This document shows positions 26,607 to 36,368 of a stretch of 64,000 nucleotides of DNA, piece after piece. This stretch comes from Hymenobacter lucidus. GTDB taxonomy: Bacteria > Bacteroidota > Bacteroidia > Cytophagales > Hymenobacteraceae. The notes under the pieces are model-generated. The model was not told the origin of the DNA, made no database searches, and worked only from the letters and a program-made list of their open reading frames with translations. Positions within the stretch are counted from its first letter, which is position 1. Each line of letters starts with the position of its first letter. The translations under genes were made by a program, and so were the position numbers. Where the stretch lies: the NCBI RefSeq assembly GCF_020447265.1, contig NZ_JAJADR010000010.1, forward strand, positions 42,089 through 106,088, written 5' to 3'.

Positions 26607-27257
26607 ATGAGTACGTACCCCACTCCGCTGGACCTGCACGGCCAGCCGCTGCAACTCTTTAACCGCGCTAATAACACGGCCAAAGCCGTAGACCAACTTG
26701 TGGGCATCTGCACGGGCATCTTGGCCGACGGCGAGGTCAGTGAGCGCGAAGCCATTTTCTTTGCCGAGTGGGTGCGCAAGCACGCGGCCGACACACCGGT
26801 CTGGCCACTGACCGCTGTACTGAGCCGGGTAGAGCGCATCTTCGAAGACGGTGTCTGTGACGCTGAGGAGCGAGCGGAGCTGCAAGAAGTGATGGAAACG
26901 CTGTGCGGCTTTACGCAAGCGCCCACTCCCCAGGCGGAGACGTTGTCGACTGCCTTGCCGCTGTGTGTACCGCAACCCCACCCGCTGGTGTTCAGCGACA
27001 AGCAAGTGGTAGTAACCGGCAAATTTGCCTACGGGGCACGCACGGCTGTGTTTGAAGCCATTGATGCGCTGGGCGGGCAGCCCACCGATTCGTCTCCCAC
27101 TCGCGCTACCGATTACCTGGTTATCGGCGTATTTGCCAGCCGCGATTGGATCAATACCAGCCACGGGCGCAAAATTGAAAAGGCTGTGCAGTTGCGTGAC
27201 AAGGGCACTGGCATTCGTATTCTCTCCGAAGATCACTGGCGCCAGTTTGTCAAATAG
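26607..27257 (+). CDS. TerB-like plus BRCT-domain protein
   Basis: 216 residues. The N-terminal 110 are helical and look like a TerB-type fold (LVGICTGILADGEVSEREA, then FEDGVCDAEERAELQEVMET). From about 130 there is a BRCT domain with FSDKQVVVTGKFAYGARTAV and ALGGQPTDSSPTRATDYLVI, closest in style to the DNA ligase LigA BRCT. BRCT modules bind DNA ends or protein partners. The pairing with the upstream DnaQ-like exonuclease matches a common bacterial gene neighbourhood. No catalytic residues are seen. Confidence 0.82.
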   Translation: MSTYPTPLDLHGQPLQLFNRANNTAKAVDQLVGICTGILADGEVSEREAIFFAEWVRKHAADTPVWPLTAVLSRVERIFEDGVCDAEERAELQEVMETLCGFTQAPTPQAETLSTALPLCVPQPHPLVFSDKQVVVTGKFAYGARTAVFEAIDALGGQPTDSSPTRATDYLVIGVFASRDWINTSHGRKIEKAVQLRDKGTGIRILSEDHWRQFVK

Positions 27258-27322
27258 CAATGCTGTAGCTGAGCACCCACCGGCATAGAACGCCTAACCC
27301 TTGAGTTACCCCACTCTTCTAT

Positions 27323-28477
27323 ATGAAAAAAATTCTACTTACGTTCTTATGCGGCTTCACAATGCAAGTGAGTTTTGGGCAGCAATTGCTTGACGTCGCG
27401 GATCTGACGCTCAGATTGAAAGCTGGCGAAGAGAAAGACTTGTACTATTCGTTTGACGCCAGTGACCAAGTTGTCTATAGCTTTCAAGAAATTGATCGTA
27501 AGCCACTGAAAACCATTTCTATTGTGGAAGAGGCTTCGGGAAGCGTGAAGTACGAGGACTACGAGGTGACCCAGGTACATGCCAAAACCATCCCCGTTTA
27601 CAAACGAGGTGTCTACAAATTCCATTTCGTCAATGCCTCACTGCTGAAGGGCAAGGTGTGCAAAATCCGCATCCAGCGACAGCTGGCACCTGGCAGCCGG
27701 CCTGACTTCAATACCTCCGTGCGGTGGGTGGAGCAGGCCGATACGACCTACAACGTGTGCACTAAGAAAGTCATCACCGGCTACCGGGAGTACGAGGTGC
27801 CGAAAACCCGGCGGGTATTAGCCCGGGTTGATACTACGATAATGCCCGTCTTAAACCGGGTTGAGTGGGTGCACTCTCAGATGAACCTCGACCACCCAAA
27901 CTACTCGTTGATCAACTTTAGCTTGCCGGTGAACGTGGCGGAGCCCAACCAGTTGTTACCGTACCGTACGACAGAAGTAGTGTCCTGGGCCTACAGCCTT
28001 GGGGTAGGGGACTCCGGAAAAGCCTGGTATAAAGACGCTAACAAGAAGGCTACCGTCAAAGGCGCCGTAAAAGCAGGCGTAGCCGCAGGGCTGGCGACGG
28101 GTGGAACCGGCGCGCTAGCCATCTTAGCCATTGAGGGAGTATCGCTGTTTAGCAATCCGCCAAGTGGGGACAACTGCCTGTTCTCGGTTTTGTTTAGCCG
28201 CAACGGGCAAAACTACGCACTCACCACCGTGGCGGGGAATAGCGTTGCCGCGTCTGGCCAAGTGACATCCTTGAAGCAAGGTACTCTAACGCTGAAGCTC
28301 GAAAACGACAACACCATTGACGCCATCAACGTGGACGTGAACATCGTAGCCTGTGTGGTTACCAAGACATATAAGGACGAGACGTATTCGGTGAAGAAGA
28401 GTGAGCCCATCGAAGAGATGAAAACGATCAAAGAACCCAAGATTGCCATGCGCAAGGTGCCTATGCTGATGGACTAA
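27323..28477 (+). CDS. Secreted protein of unknown function with glycine-zipper segment
   Basis: 384 residues with a signal peptide ending MQVSFGQ. The mature N-terminus is beta-rich, the middle has a Gly/Ala segment (VKGAVKAGVAAGLATGGTGA) able to form a membrane-active helix, and the C-terminus carries a conserved-looking KTYKDETYSVKKSEPIEEMK tail. Single cysteines are few. No family recognised. It stands alone, and its stop is 13 bases from the convergent helicase stop. Confidence 0.7.
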   Translation: MKKILLTFLCGFTMQVSFGQQLLDVADLTLRLKAGEEKDLYYSFDASDQVVYSFQEIDRKPLKTISIVEEASGSVKYEDYEVTQVHAKTIPVYKRGVYKFHFVNASLLKGKVCKIRIQRQLAPGSRPDFNTSVRWVEQADTTYNVCTKKVITGYREYEVPKTRRVLARVDTTIMPVLNRVEWVHSQMNLDHPNYSLINFSLPVNVAEPNQLLPYRTTEVVSWAYSLGVGDSGKAWYKDANKKATVKGAVKAGVAAGLATGGTGALAILAIEGVSLFSNPPSGDNCLFSVLFSRNGQNYALTTVAGNSVAASGQVTSLKQGTLTLKLENDNTIDAINVDVNIVACVVTKTYKDETYSVKKSEPIEEMKTIKEPKIAMRKVPMLMD

Positions 28478-28490
28478 GCTGAAACGCCTC

Positions 28491-30623
28491 TTACGCCATC
28501 ACTAAGACTGTTTTGTTAAGAAAAGCAAGGGTGCCTTCCACATCGAAGTACCTCTCTTTCACAACAGCAGCTTGCAAAAAGAGCGGTAGGGCTGCGCCCC
28601 ACTTTGCAAAATCTAGCAAGGCCGGGTTGGTAGTTAATTCATCCTCTATATGAAAGTCGATGTCCTCGGCAAACAAGCGCAGCTGCTCTATCAAGTCACG
28701 CAGCAGCGCCGGCGTGAGCGTAAACGCAAAGCTACTGGTCTCCTCGTCGGCCGTGTAGCCCACCTCCAACCGTTGCAGGAGGAACTCCAAGGTGCGGTTG
28801 ACCTTGGTGCCAGCGAAGGTGTAGAACGTGACAGTCGCGTCTTTGACGAGCACTGGCCGGGCATGTATAGGTTCGGGCGGCAAGGCAAAGCAGGCGAACT
28901 CCTGCCGCAAGGTGCGTAATGCTTCCTGGCTGGTTGAGTCCATTTCTGCGTGCTGGCTACTGCTGACCAGCAGCTGCAACATGCGTTCGCGAATGCAGAC
29001 ATGCACTACCCCGCCGCCACCGAAGAATTTGGGCCGTTTGCCGTCGTTAGCCGGGGCCACCTCAATACGTTTCGCTGACATGTCCACGTACAGGATCTTC
29101 CAAATGCGGGCCGCCAGCAGCATGTTTTCGCCTTCCTGCACCTGCGGCGAAAATGGAATCTCGCCCACAGTTTTCCCAGCGTGCACCACCTTGAACGCTG
29201 GCTCGGTTCGGAACACGCTGTAGAAGTCGCGAGAGTTCACGACGAACTCGCCCTCCACGCCGATGATCAACTCCCCCGGCAGGGCTTCCAGCCAGTCGCG
29301 GCGCAGCAGTTCGTCGAGTATTGCCTCCGTGTGTTCAACTGGGATATCAGCAAAGGCCATGTTAGCTTGCAGCAGCTGCACCAACACTGCGCGGGAACAG
29401 CCCGAGCGTTCTTTGGTGATGGACAGGGCTTGGTGTAGTAGCAAGTCGTACGGCAACCGGGCAGTGCGCAAGGGTTCCACGAACCCTTCCCGGTAGAGCT
29501 GCCAGCAGGCCAGCGACTGCAGCAGGCTCCAGGGGTTCGTGGCGTACAGCACGAGTTGGCTCTGCTCGTCGTTGCGGCGGCCGCTGCGGCCCACGCGCTG
29601 GATTAACGAAGCGATGGAATGGGCCGCGTTGATCTGCACGGCTTGCTCCACTGAGCCGATGTCAATGCCTAGTTCCAGTGTAGAGGTGCAGGCGATGCAA
29701 AATGGCTGCCGCTGGTTGTATTTGGCAAAGTGCTCCACGTACTCGCGCACTTCCTTGTCCACGGAGGAATGGTGCGAGAAATAGTGGGTATGCCCGCCGA
29801 CTCGGTCAGCAATCTGGCGCAGCTTCACGGCAATGACTTCCGCCAGGCCGCGACTGTTGGGAAAGATCAGGACTTTGCTGGCCGCGGTTTGCTTGTAAAG
29901 GTCTTTAAGCAAAGCAAACGGCAGCTCCCCTCCGGTTTCTTCGTCGGAGAAGTACCGGAAGTGGGCCGCTATTTCCTTGCCGGCGCGGTCCAGCAGCACT
30001 TTTGTGCGACTCGGTTCCCCGGTAAAGCGCTTGGCTTCGGCATAGTCGCCGATGGTGGCCGATAAGCCCACCATGGAAAATGAACGTGTATTCACCCCAC
30101 GCAGGCGGGCGAGCAACGATTGCAGGTGCATGCCCCGGTCTGTGCCCAGAAAGGAGTGAATCTCGTCAATGACCACGTAGTGTAAACCCGCAAACAGCGC
30201 CTTGACGTGGTAGGGCGCGTTGACGAACATGGCTTCCAGTGACTCGGGCGTAATGAGCACGATGCCTTCGGGCTGCTGAACCAGATGCTTCTTGTCGGTG
30301 CGGCTGGCTTCGCCATGCCACTTGGTGACCTTGACGTCCAGGTACCGGCACAGCTGTTCGACGCGCTGGAACTGGTCGTTGATCAGGGCGATGAGCGGGG
30401 AGATGTAGAGCACCTGCACACCAGGCTGCCGGAAGTTCACCTTCGAGAGGATGGGCAAAAAGGCGGCCTCCGTTTTACCGGAGGCCGTGCGCGAAGCTAG
30501 GATGTAATGATCGTCCGTAGCCATAATGTGCTGGATGGCTGCCGCCTGGATGGGGCGCAACGACTCCCAGCGCTGGTCACGAACAAAGCGGCGGACGGGC
30601 TCCGCCAGCAATTCAAAGCTCAT
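28491..30623 (-). CDS. DEAD/DEAH-box helicase, Lhr/BrxH-like
   Basis: 710 residues. Helicase motifs in order: SLRPIQAAAI, Walker A ASRTASGKTEAAF, motif II VIDEIHSFLGT, motif III GLSATIGDY, and motif VI IQRVGRSGRRND. A C-terminal domain of about 350 residues resembles the Lhr-core extension of the BREX helicases. An ATP-dependent nucleic-acid translocase. It starts 5 bases after the BrxD-like gene and closes a three-gene unit with it and the TerB-type gene. No methyltransferase, PglZ or BrxC gene is nearby, so this is not a full BREX locus. Confidence 0.9.
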   Translation of the reverse strand: MSFELLAEPVRRFVRDQRWESLRPIQAAAIQHIMATDDHYILASRTASGKTEAAFLPILSKVNFRQPGVQVLYISPLIALINDQFQRVEQLCRYLDVKVTKWHGEASRTDKKHLVQQPEGIVLITPESLEAMFVNAPYHVKALFAGLHYVVIDEIHSFLGTDRGMHLQSLLARLRGVNTRSFSMVGLSATIGDYAEAKRFTGEPSRTKVLLDRAGKEIAAHFRYFSDEETGGELPFALLKDLYKQTAASKVLIFPNSRGLAEVIAVKLRQIADRVGGHTHYFSHHSSVDKEVREYVEHFAKYNQRQPFCIACTSTLELGIDIGSVEQAVQINAAHSIASLIQRVGRSGRRNDEQSQLVLYATNPWSLLQSLACWQLYREGFVEPLRTARLPYDLLLHQALSITKERSGCSRAVLVQLLQANMAFADIPVEHTEAILDELLRRDWLEALPGELIIGVEGEFVVNSRDFYSVFRTEPAFKVVHAGKTVGEIPFSPQVQEGENMLLAARIWKILYVDMSAKRIEVAPANDGKRPKFFGGGGVVHVCIRERMLQLLVSSSQHAEMDSTSQEALRTLRQEFACFALPPEPIHARPVLVKDATVTFYTFAGTKVNRTLEFLLQRLEVGYTADEETSSFAFTLTPALLRDLIEQLRLFAEDIDFHIEDELTTNPALLDFAKWGAALPLFLQAAVVKERYFDVEGTLAFLNKTVLVMA

Positions 30624-30628
30624 CGGAA

Positions 30629-31954
30629 TCAGAGGATTTCGATGCTGTCCACCAACGCATCAACGGCCGACTCGTTCGGGCGCTCGTCGCGGATCTGGAT
30701 GTCGCCGAAAAGTTGCTGCTTGTCCAGGCCGGGGTTCTGGCGCAGCAGGCTCAGGATGTTAAGGAAGTCGCGGATGACTTCGCGCGGGGTCAGAAACTCG
30801 CTGGCGCCGGGCTTATTGAACATCTCCTCCATGAAGGCTTGGATGTCAGTGTCGGAGACCGGTACCTGCGTTTTGTAGTTGAAGTCGAAGATGGCCCGTA
30901 GCTTCTGCAGCAACACGAACACTTCGTTGTGTGTGAGTGGCCGCAGCCGAATGACGGGCTGGGCAAAGTCGCGCACGCCGGCGGTTTCAAACTTATTTGT
31001 TTCCAGGCGCGACTTCAGGGCCTGGTAGCTGAATAGGCCGCGACGTTCATTTTCCAGCACGTCACGGGTACCGGCGAAGTTGAGGAAGAGGTGGTTGATT
31101 TTGCCCTGGAAGCAGTCATTGTAGATGGTCAGAATCTTCTCGTAGTTTTTCTCCCGCATGGCGGCGGTGGAGATTTTGTAGAGGTTGATGGCCTCATCGA
31201 GGTTGATCATGAACCCGCTGTAGCCCATGCTCACGAACAACCGGCAAAAGTTCTTCAGCATGTCGTAGTAGTTCAGGTCGTGGATGATTTCGCGCACCCC
31301 CAGATCCTGCCGGGCCTCCGTCTTGGTGCGGTACTCGCCCTTGAGCCACTTGAGCGCGTTGCGGCGCAGCTGTTCGTCGCCGGTCACGTAGCCCTCGTAG
31401 TACTTGAGGACGACCATCCCAAAGTCAAAGCCGCCCACGTCCGTCAACTCCTGGATAGTCTGCATGATGGCCGTCTGGATGAGCGGCAGGTGCGTAGGCT
31501 GCCGGATATCGGTCAGTGAAATGCCGTGGGTTTGCGCGGTTTTGGCGATGACCTGCTCGATCCACTTCTCCAGCAGCGTGGCCAGCGCCCCGCCTTCCGG
31601 TTTGGTTTGGATGGCGATGTTGTCCATGATGGCCGCGTAGAGGGCCACAGCTTTGCCGTCGTTGGCGTAGAGCCGGTTGTCGGGCGTAAAGTCGGCGTTG
31701 GCCACCACAAACTTCTGCTTGAGCGCCACTGTGTTGAGCAGGTGCAGCATGAAAGACTTGCCTGCCCCAAAGTCGCCGATCCAGAACTTGACTAGGCTGT
31801 GTCCATTTTTTACGTCCTCCAGCGCGTGCACGAAGGCCTCGACCTCGGGGGAGCGGCCCACGGTGATGTGTTGCACGCCCAGCTTGGGCACCACGCCGCC
31901 GAGCAGCGAGTTGACAATGGCCGTGGCTTCTTTTGGCTTGAGGTTCTCTAGCAT
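30629..31954 (-). CDS. BrxD-like ATPase (DUF2791)
   Basis: 441 residues from the ATG at 31954. Walker A IGDFGAGKSFMLHLL (about 57-71) and Walker B GFMINLDEAINL mark an AAA+/STAND-related P-loop ATPase. The opening EATAIVNSLLGGVVPKLGVQ and HITVGRSPEVEAF blocks match the DUF2791 family known as BrxD in BREX systems. Its start overlaps the TerB-type gene stop by 7 bases (ATGCTAG), so the three genes are translated together. In BREX, BrxD works with a BrxH helicase, and the same pairing is kept here. Confidence 0.88.
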   Translation of the reverse strand: MLENLKPKEATAIVNSLLGGVVPKLGVQHITVGRSPEVEAFVHALEDVKNGHSLVKFWIGDFGAGKSFMLHLLNTVALKQKFVVANADFTPDNRLYANDGKAVALYAAIMDNIAIQTKPEGGALATLLEKWIEQVIAKTAQTHGISLTDIRQPTHLPLIQTAIMQTIQELTDVGGFDFGMVVLKYYEGYVTGDEQLRRNALKWLKGEYRTKTEARQDLGVREIIHDLNYYDMLKNFCRLFVSMGYSGFMINLDEAINLYKISTAAMREKNYEKILTIYNDCFQGKINHLFLNFAGTRDVLENERRGLFSYQALKSRLETNKFETAGVRDFAQPVIRLRPLTHNEVFVLLQKLRAIFDFNYKTQVPVSDTDIQAFMEEMFNKPGASEFLTPREVIRDFLNILSLLRQNPGLDKQQLFGDIQIRDERPNESAVDALVDSIEIL

Positions 31955-33819
31955 GGAGCAGTCAGTTGCTGGTAGTAGGAATCGTAAATGGTGTAGGCAT
32001 CGCCGTCCTCTTCGATCAGCACGTCGTCTAAGCGCTCGTAGCACAGTTCGTTGATGCTGTCGATGAGTTGGTTGCGTAGGGCACCGTGTTGGCGCGCGAA
32101 GGCTTCGACCTCGGCCTGGGGCACCGTCAGATTCTGCTGGGCAAACAAGGTGAGCAGCAATTGCTGGGAAGCCGACAAGCCCAACTCAGCCGGAAAATCA
32201 CCCGCAGCCGCTGCAGTCAACGGTGAGCTGACCACCAGCTGCACTTCCTCCAATTCGGGAGTGGGAGACGAAGGGGCCTGCGCAGCAACTGGTCCGTCGC
32301 TGAGTATTGGCTCCGGTTCGTCCTGCAGGTATTCGCTGAGCAGTTCGACGGTGCCAGCGTGTTGGTGTTGCACGTGCTGAATAGCTCCCAGGTCCAACTC
32401 AATGCGCTTACGCTGCTTCGCGTAGACGCCTGGTACCTGTGCCAGTGCTTCTTCCAGGTTATTGGTCGCGACCAGTTGCTGAATTACCGCCTCAAAGCGC
32501 TGCAAGTGTTCCGGTTGGGAAAACAAGCTCTTTTGGATAGTCTTGGCCAGTTGCTTGTTGTTTACCGTGGCCGAGTGCAGGTCGTGGTAAACATAGTGTA
32601 CGTAGAGTCGCAAAGCCTCTTCCCGGTCGTATTTCGCGAGGTGTTTGGATGCTTCGTAATAGATATTTTCGACGGCTGGGTTGCGCGCGTTGCGCCGACC
32701 GAGCTCGTACACGCCGTGGACAAAGGCGGAGGCGGACATAGGCGACAGGCTGGCGGCAAGCAACTCGAACTGCCCTTTCCAGCGCGTGGTGTTTTGCAGG
32801 TTTAGAGCAATGTCCATTGCCTCATCCGTTGCCTCAATCGAGCTGACCAATGTCGGGAGGATGCGTGCCATAGGCTGCCCCAATTGCTCTTCTATCTGTT
32901 GGCCAAGCGCCCCCTCTAGGCCCGAGAACTCGGCGGCTAACTTCCGTTTGTTGGCGTATACTTCGCGTACGGCGTTTTCGCACCGACGAAACAGGGTGGA
33001 ATACACGATGGCCTCGGTTTGCTCACGTTGGTACTGTTCGTCGTATTTGCTCCACGTATAGCCAGCAGTCCGCACCGCAGCTTTGCGGAGCCGAATGCTT
33101 TCGCCCTGGCACCAAGTGACTACCTGTTCTAAGGAGGATTGCTGAGCGCGCAACTCCTGCTCCAACTGGGCAAGAACCCGCACATACAGTCGGGCGGTGG
33201 CTATGCAGCAGCCTTCGATAGCCAAAAAGACATTGCTTGGGTTCCAGAACTTGTTGAGCCAATCTTCCTCTTGCTTGCTGAGCTGGAGCTTCTTGCGATA
33301 CTGCTTGCCCAGCCGTGGCAATTCGTATCCGTAGTCGGGCAACGTATACGACGACGTCTCACCAGGATGCTGTGGAGGCAGCGTTGTTGGTGTGGAATGC
33401 TCAATGCGTAGGCCTACTTGAAGACTCGTAACATCAACAATGGATTCATCGGTTGTGCGAGATGGGTCCACAGGTTTGATTGGGATGGCCACCGGTTGGG
33501 CCTGCGGTGGTCTTGGGCTGCTGGGTCGAGCTGAATGATTGGCAGCAGGGGCAGCTTGCAATGCCACCGTGGGTGCTGGCGTTGCTGGTGACGATTGGGC
33601 TAATGTAAAACCCGGCGTATTCGGGGCCAAAGGTGTCGCAAGAGCAATTTTACGCTTTTTAGAGCCTACAAACCAGGTAGCTATTAAGGCAACGGGCCAG
33701 AGTAAGAAAGCGAATAAGGCCCAGCCCAGGACAGAGCGGTTTCGTTGTTTGGCGCGAACGGCACAGAGAAGGATAATACCTGAAAAGAATAATAGACCAA
33801 TCCAGCTACTGGAATTCAT
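31948..33819 (-). CDS. Membrane-anchored TerB-N/TerB-C-type protein
   Basis: 623 residues from the ATG at 33819. Two membrane helices (SWIGLLFFSGIILLCAV and WALFAFLLWPVALIATWFVG) are followed by a disordered Pro/Ala linker to about 170. A helical region resembling TerB-N comes next (EEDWLNKFWNPSNVFLAIEG). The C-terminal 75 residues (LGLSASQQLLLTLFAQQ to YDSYYQQL) resemble TerB-C. TerB-N/TerB-C proteins are described as partners of DUF2791 ATPases and helicases in predicted stress and defence systems. The membrane anchor is unusual and places the complex at the inner membrane. Confidence 0.72.
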   Translation of the reverse strand: MNSSSWIGLLFFSGIILLCAVRAKQRNRSVLGWALFAFLLWPVALIATWFVGSKKRKIALATPLAPNTPGFTLAQSSPATPAPTVALQAAPAANHSARPSSPRPPQAQPVAIPIKPVDPSRTTDESIVDVTSLQVGLRIEHSTPTTLPPQHPGETSSYTLPDYGYELPRLGKQYRKKLQLSKQEEDWLNKFWNPSNVFLAIEGCCIATARLYVRVLAQLEQELRAQQSSLEQVVTWCQGESIRLRKAAVRTAGYTWSKYDEQYQREQTEAIVYSTLFRRCENAVREVYANKRKLAAEFSGLEGALGQQIEEQLGQPMARILPTLVSSIEATDEAMDIALNLQNTTRWKGQFELLAASLSPMSASAFVHGVYELGRRNARNPAVENIYYEASKHLAKYDREEALRLYVHYVYHDLHSATVNNKQLAKTIQKSLFSQPEHLQRFEAVIQQLVATNNLEEALAQVPGVYAKQRKRIELDLGAIQHVQHQHAGTVELLSEYLQDEPEPILSDGPVAAQAPSSPTPELEEVQLVVSSPLTAAAAGDFPAELGLSASQQLLLTLFAQQNLTVPQAEVEAFARQHGALRNQLIDSINELCYERLDDVLIEEDGDAYTIYDSYYQQLTAPC

Positions 33820-34178
33820 GATAGCTACAGCGTAATGTAGAACGAACCACAATCTAAGCAGGAGTCACCTACTTACCTATAGGAATGTTGTAGCATTTTC
33901 TGCGGCGGTGGTGCTAGTCGAGCCAAAGCTTGCACCAGCAACGGCTCAAACGTTCCGGCAGCATTTACCTAGGTTGATTAAAAGCGAGCCAATGGCCAAC
34001 TAGCAGTTATCGTCTTCGCCACATTGGCCCTCGCGCGGGCTGCGGCGGGAGTTTGTAATGAAGATCAGTGGGCACTGGAATTGGAACAGTTTCAAATGCT
34101 ATGTTAATAGCACGGCTGAGGCTTTGAGCCGTAAGGTTCATCCCGTATACAGAGGAGCAATCTAAAAATTGGCATACT
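33820..34178. other. Intergenic region between divergent units, no gene seen
   Basis: About 360 bases holding both promoters of the TerB-type unit and the gene at 34179. No repeat or coding frame stands out. Confidence 0.4.
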
Positions 34179-35756
34179 ATGACACCAGTAAAGCCCGACA
34201 CGGAAGACGCTGATTTATATCGATATTGTACATCTAAGGAGAATATTTCCTCCCTATCTGAACTGTGCAAGCATTGCCCGATACCTACGCGTATACAAAG
34301 CGGACTGCCAAGGATATGGGCAGAGATTGCAATACAGCGCCAAGGGAATACAAGAGATGGGTTTAGGAAATACTGTAAGGAAGCACTTGATAACCACATC
34401 AAAAAGGCTGCTCAGTATGCTAATGATTTAGCGAATCCTTTCAAGATGCAGAGCCTAAACGTCGGACAATGTCTAGAAATAAAATTCTGGAACTTATCGC
34501 TTTGCGAACTATACAAGTCTGAAATGGAGAAGTTATATCCTGCTGCTTTAGGTGCCCCGCCTATAACTATTGAACTCTTGCCTGACGATGTAGCGCACAG
34601 CCACGCTTATTTCACAGAATTACTGAGTGTTTGCGCGAAGCTGCCACCCCATGACGTAGCCTATACACTTCGCAATGCTTTTGAGCAATATCGCTCAAGA
34701 GGATTTTATGCCTGGGCTTCCTTTGTGGAGAGGCTTCCCACGTATATCAGTCAACACCTCAGCGCTGATGTACAAAAGATGCTGGAACGCCCTGGTGGTT
34801 TACTATCTTCATTTCGAGCCAAGCTGAGGATAGCCGAACTCCAACCCGAAAACTGGCCTTTCTGGGGACTGGACGAGCGCCTAAGGATACTACGACGTCA
34901 GCAAGACGTGAAGGAGCGGCTCGAGTTGGCACAACAGGAAGGACGGGTGATCAATATCACAGAACATACGGATACTTTAGCCCGCATTGATCGCATTCTG
35001 GCCGCACTTGATGCCGCTGGTGCTGCCGGCATCATCGTAGTAAATGCTAGTGAACTCAACTCCCTATCGTCATCATCACGAACAGAACAGCAGGAATCCT
35101 CTGTAGATAGTCCTTTGTTGACCCCAGCCGCTTTGCATAGCCTTTACCTAAAAGCATTGGAGCACCCCTCCTTGGTAGAGGAGCTTTCTCCTTATCAAAA
35201 GTCGGAGTTACGAGTCTATGCTGAGCAAGAAAAGATGAATGGTGTCAGGTTAGCTGTCGATTTGATGGAAGGGAATCCAAGCCATGCATATCCTAGTGAA
35301 TACCAGAATGGACGAGAAGCGGAGTATTGGATGGATAAGATTGCAAGTTACCGTGACAGCTTGCAAGTTCTGCAATTGCTAAACTCATTTGGTGCTAAGT
35401 CTTCATGCGTCGGCTTAGCGCCGCCCTTAGCATCATATCATCTTTTTGAACCGCTGTTGCTAAACTATACAGTAGACCAACTCCGCGAATTATTGCAAAA
35501 ATTGGGGTTGGTGGCGATAGATGGCCGTGCCATGCCAGCAGCTACACCTGGTGCGTGGGTAGGCGTTATTCACGGTCTGCTTGATGCTAAGCCGCCACGG
35601 CTGCGGAACAACAAGGCTGCTATCCAACGCGCCTTCCGTGAGCACTTTGGTGCCGTAGTAGGAGAGCGGGCGGTACAAGTTGGTGTTGGTAAGCGTGGGA
35701 GTGAGGCTGAGCAGTTCCGCGACCGAACGCTGGAGCTGCTGCCCGCTGCAGATTAG
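34179..35756 (+). CDS. Hypothetical protein, 525 residues
   Basis: No family recognised. The first 250 residues are helical with Cys/His pairs near the N-terminus (RYCTSK, LCKHCPIP) that could be a small metal site. The C-terminal half is helical with TPAALHSLYLKALEHPSLVE and a final AIQRAFREHFGAVVG. The lower GC of the first kilobase compared with flanking genes suggests acquisition. It is divergent from the TerB-type operon and sits between it and a dead recombinase, so an island-cargo role such as defence is possible but unproven. Confidence 0.65.
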   Translation: MTPVKPDTEDADLYRYCTSKENISSLSELCKHCPIPTRIQSGLPRIWAEIAIQRQGNTRDGFRKYCKEALDNHIKKAAQYANDLANPFKMQSLNVGQCLEIKFWNLSLCELYKSEMEKLYPAALGAPPITIELLPDDVAHSHAYFTELLSVCAKLPPHDVAYTLRNAFEQYRSRGFYAWASFVERLPTYISQHLSADVQKMLERPGGLLSSFRAKLRIAELQPENWPFWGLDERLRILRRQQDVKERLELAQQEGRVINITEHTDTLARIDRILAALDAAGAAGIIVVNASELNSLSSSSRTEQQESSVDSPLLTPAALHSLYLKALEHPSLVEELSPYQKSELRVYAEQEKMNGVRLAVDLMEGNPSHAYPSEYQNGREAEYWMDKIASYRDSLQVLQLLNSFGAKSSCVGLAPPLASYHLFEPLLLNYTVDQLRELLQKLGLVAIDGRAMPAATPGAWVGVIHGLLDAKPPRLRNNKAAIQRAFREHFGAVVGERAVQVGVGKRGSEAEQFRDRTLELLPAAD

Positions 35757-35857
35757 TGCGGAGTAATGCGGATTTATGCGGCCGCAAGGTTCCGCATCGT
35801 TTGCACCCGCTCTTTGTGGCAACACAGCCGGCATACATCCCTGGCTGTATTTCACGA

Positions 35858-36010
35858 ATGCAAGAGCTAACCCAATTTGCTGGCCACGCCCAGCAACTTC
35901 TTTTAAATCTTTCACCTGAGCAGGTAACGGGTTTGGTAAAAAGTTTTTGTGCCGTCGGTGGGCTGGTACTACAATACCTTAAGTATAGACGCGGAAAGCC
36001 AGAACAATAA
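35858..36010 (+). CDS. Possible small protein, 50 residues
   Basis: Starts MQELTQFAGHAQQLLLNLSP and ends LQYLKYRRGKPEQ; the sequence is helical, with a basic tail. It lies about 100 bases after the 525-residue gene on the same strand. Called only on protein-like composition. Confidence 0.3.
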   Translation: MQELTQFAGHAQQLLLNLSPEQVTGLVKSFCAVGGLVLQYLKYRRGKPEQ

Positions 36011-36368
36011 CAACGCACAGTACACTAGGTGAGAAGTGTTTACACTCCTCCACTGCTCGTGTAGGCAATTCACGTGTTACATCATTCAATCCACCGTTCT
36101 TAACATGTAACCATTGACAAAGAAGCATAGTTGAGCCTGTCAAGGTAGCGGAGTGGCGGTGTTTGAGAGTTGCAATGTAGGGGCATACCGCGCGTCTCTT
36201 ACTTTGCCTCCTACTGGCGGCGTAGTGAAAAGCATGCCTCCTACTGCCGGGCAGTCGGCTGAAAACTAAATGCAACATGACTACTAGGGAACTGAGACTT
36301 ATACCAAACGCTCGCCAGATTCCCGAATTTCTTAACGTGCGATATTCTCCGTTTCCTGAGCGGGCCCC

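Noticed and set aside
28491..33819. Complete BREX system
   Set aside because: Only BrxD-like and helicase proteins are found; no methyltransferase, PglZ, BrxC or BrxA/B gene occurs in the window.
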